Below, in pieces: positions 62,636 through 64,000 of a stretch of DNA of 64,000 nt. The notes under the pieces were generated by a model, which saw nothing but the letters and a program-made list of their open reading frames with translations, did not search any database and was not told the DNA's origin. Source of the DNA: Puia dinghuensis (GTDB taxonomy: Bacteria > Bacteroidota > Bacteroidia > Chitinophagales > Chitinophagaceae); NCBI RefSeq assembly GCF_014642875.1, contig NZ_BMJC01000002.1:186001-250000 (forward strand), given 5' to 3'. A program made the translations under genes and the position numbers. Position 1 is the first letter of the stretch, and each line of letters begins with the position of its first letter.

Positions 62636-63166
62636 ATGAAAAAAACAGTTTTGGCTCTAGCGATCATTTGCGCGTCCGCTATGACTTCTCAAGCCCAGAT
62701 GACCGAGGGGGATTTTACCTTCAGCGCCGGTGTCCAACTCGCCCTGCCTACCGGCAATCTTAACACCACCAACTCCTTTGGTATTGGCGGTATCATCCAG
62801 GGCGAATATGCCTTCACCGAAAACGTCACGGGTGTGGCCACCTCCGGTTACACCGACTTCTTTGGCAAATCCGTCGACTTAGGCTACGGGTATACCTACA
62901 AAGCGCCCGCCGTTGGCCATATCCCTGTCATCGTCGGCGCCCGCTACTATCCCAGCGAACAATTCTTCTTCGGCGCCCAGATCGGCTTTGGCGACTACAC
63001 CGGCGGCGGCGCAAGCGCCAGCGGATTCGAATACCGCCCACAGATAGGCTACAATGCCGACCAGTTCCAGGTGATCCTTGCCTATGACGGCGTCTCCGCA
63101 AACGGCGGCTCCCTCACCTACCTGGGTCTCACCGCTCTCTACAAATTCGGCGGCGGCAAAAAATAA
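62636..63166 (+). CDS. Outer-membrane beta-barrel protein, second copy type
   Basis: A 176-residue barrel-like protein with signal peptide MKKTVLALAIICASAMTSQA and strands typical of small outer-membrane proteins (FTFSAGVQLALPTGNL, IGGIIQGEYAFTENVTGVAT, HIPVIVGARYYPSEQFFFGA, LTYLGLTALYKFGGGKK). The last strand ends with aromatic residues and a basic tail. It is rich in Gly and aromatic residues. It differs from the preceding barrel in sequence, so it is not a recent duplicate. It carries the best-matching promoter in the window and ends in a terminator at 63194. Confidence 0.82.
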   Translation: MKKTVLALAIICASAMTSQAQMTEGDFTFSAGVQLALPTGNLNTTNSFGIGGIIQGEYAFTENVTGVATSGYTDFFGKSVDLGYGYTYKAPAVGHIPVIVGARYYPSEQFFFGAQIGFGDYTGGGASASGFEYRPQIGYNADQFQVILAYDGVSANGGSLTYLGLTALYKFGGGKK

Positions 63167-63193
63167 TCTTATTTCTTCTATCTGACTTCCTGC

Positions 63194-63230
63194 TAAGCCC
63201 GGTACCTGTCGACCGGGCTTATGCTTTTTT
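63194..63230 (+). terminator. Terminator between the barrel gene and pyrR
   Basis: Perfect 10-bp stem TAAGCCCGGT (63194-63203) and ACCGGGCTTA (63212-63221), 8-base loop, then a T run at 63225-63230. It lies 25 bases before the pyrR start, so a role as pyr leader terminator cannot be excluded. Confidence 0.8.
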
Positions 63231-63254
63231 GGCTTATTTTTATAAAAAAAACGC

Positions 63255-63776
63255 TTGAAGATCATCCTCAACGAACAGCAGCTAGCGATCACCATCCAAC
63301 GTCTGACCCACCAATTACTCGAGAACCATCTTGATCTCCAAAATACCGTGCTCATCGGCATCCAGCCGCGGGGCATCTACTTCTCCGACCGCATCGTCCG
63401 CCAGTTGCAAACCGAAGTAAAACCGGAAGCCATCCAATATGGCAAGCTCGATATAACGTTCTACCGCGACGATGTCCGGAAGGGTCTCCACGAGCTCAAC
63501 TATACCGAGATCCCCTTCTCCATCGAGAATAAGAATGTCGTGCTCATCGACGACGTCCTCTGGACGGGCCGCACTATCCGGGCGTCGCTCGACGCCCTCC
63601 TGGACTTCGGCCGACCCGCAAAGGTCGAACTCTGCGTCCTCATCGACCGCCGCTTCAGCCGCCAGCTACCCATCCAGGCAGACTACGTCGGCCGTCCCAT
63701 CGACTCCATCATCACCCAAAAAGTAAAAGTCTTCTGGAAAGAAAAAGACGGAAAGGACGAAGTCGAATTACTCTGA
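63255..63776 (+). CDS. pyrR: PyrR, bifunctional pyr regulator / uracil phosphoribosyltransferase
   Basis: A 173-residue type I phosphoribosyltransferase of the PyrR class. The PRPP-binding loop is VVLIDDVLWTGRTIRASLDA near residue 96; LIGIQPRGIYFSDRI and KLDITFYRDDVRK are the PyrR-specific segments. In Firmicutes PyrR binds pyr mRNA to attenuate transcription and has weak UPRTase activity; in Bacteroidota the regulatory part is less clear. The start is TTG at 63255, with no ATG earlier in frame. pyrB begins 28 bases downstream, the usual pyrRB order. Confidence 0.9.
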   Translation: MKIILNEQQLAITIQRLTHQLLENHLDLQNTVLIGIQPRGIYFSDRIVRQLQTEVKPEAIQYGKLDITFYRDDVRKGLHELNYTEIPFSIENKNVVLIDDVLWTGRTIRASLDALLDFGRPAKVELCVLIDRRFSRQLPIQADYVGRPIDSIITQKVKVFWKEKDGKDEVELL

Positions 63777-63789
63777 TCACAAAATCCAT

Positions 63790-63797
63790 TAACTTTG
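63790..63797 (+). promoter_or_regulatory. -7 promoter-like box before pyrB
   Basis: TAACTTTG matches TAnnTTTG and ends seven bases before the pyrB ATG, the same spacing as at prfB. It suggests pyrB can be transcribed separately from pyrR. Confidence 0.45.
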
Positions 63798-63804
63798 CTT
63801 TCTA

Positions 63805-64000
63805 ATGCAACTGAGTACCAAACATCTTCTTGGCATTAGAGACCTCCAACCGGTTGATATCCAGCTCATTTTAGATACCGCCACTCAATTCAAAGAAGTT
63901 CTGCAACGTCCCATCAAGAAGGTCCCAACCCTCAGGGATGTAACCATCGTCAATCTCTTCTACGAAAATTCGACCCGAACCCGCATCTCCTTCGAACTGG
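63805..64000 (+). CDS. pyrB: Aspartate carbamoyltransferase catalytic subunit, N-terminal part (cut by window edge)
   Basis: The first 65 codons of PyrB, which joins carbamoyl phosphate and aspartate in pyrimidine synthesis. The carbamoyl-phosphate-binding motif STRTR is visible in [16 protein letters not shown], preceded by [20 protein letters not shown] typical of bacterial PyrB. The protein continues past the window end. It directly follows pyrR and has its own promoter-like box. Confidence 0.93.
   Translation, partial: MQLSTKHLLGIRDLQPVDIQLILDTATQFKEVLQRPIKKVPTLRDVTIVNLFYENSTRTRISFEL

Overview
The window looks like the chromosome of a member of the Bacteroidota, most likely family Chitinophagaceae (my inference). 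Supporting signs are TAnnTTTG -7 promoter boxes in front of many genes, few clear Shine-Dalgarno sites, a GC content a little over 50 percent, several large MacB/FtsX-type permeases, SusD-era style small lipoproteins and beta-barrel proteins, an ECF sigma/anti-sigma pair, sensor kinases with TPR repeats, and a GH29 fucosidase. There are no rRNA genes, insertion sequences or CRISPR arrays. One canonical tRNA-Cys and one divergent tRNA-Cys-like gene are present.

Layout. 0-6 kb: end of a histidine kinase, hemN with an FNR-like palindrome, an Rpn-family nuclease, a methyltransferase-UbiA pair and a DUF2911 protein. 6-17.3 kb: secreted fucosidase, PadR-permease operon, an RRM protein, a three-GAF sigma54 activator followed by its probable target operon (sigma54 promoter plus palindrome), and a second permease. 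17.4-20.7 kb: a compact accessory segment next to tRNA-Cys, with a nucleotidyltransferase beside a broken HEPN partner, DUF2188, an XRE-ImmA/IrrE plus PIN pair, and a duplicated tRNA 3' end. 20.8-28.4 kb: housekeeping genes (nucleoside phosphorylase, dapF-corA-NUDIX, Lrp divergent from ahcY) with a small duplicated protein family. 28.4-34.4 kb: minus-strand run with a YeiH-type exporter, LysR regulator, a haem protein with tandem P460 domains and a 2-hydroxyacid dehydrogenase.

34.4-49.9 kb: two sensor kinases, cbpA-cbpM, an amine-oxidase-like flavoprotein, phoH, pyrophosphatase, half-size TauE, NlpC/P60 peptidase, ECF sigma factor with membrane partner, M61 peptidase, GNAT and DoxX. 49.9-64 kb: lipoproteins, the tRNA-Cys-like gene, pgi, threonine aldolase, a membrane protein resembling Pyr4/PaxB terpene cyclases, a frameshifted permease, prfB with its programmed +1 frameshift, pruA, two outer-membrane barrels, and the start of the pyrimidine operon pyrR-pyrB.

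Most of this is ordinary core genome. The parts most worth a second look are the sigma54 regulator with its adjacent promoter, a pair of related inverted repeats whose arms differ by compensating changes, the tRNA-Cys-like gene lacking U33, and the accessory segment at 17.4-20.7 kb. All functional assignments come from reading motifs; no database search was run.
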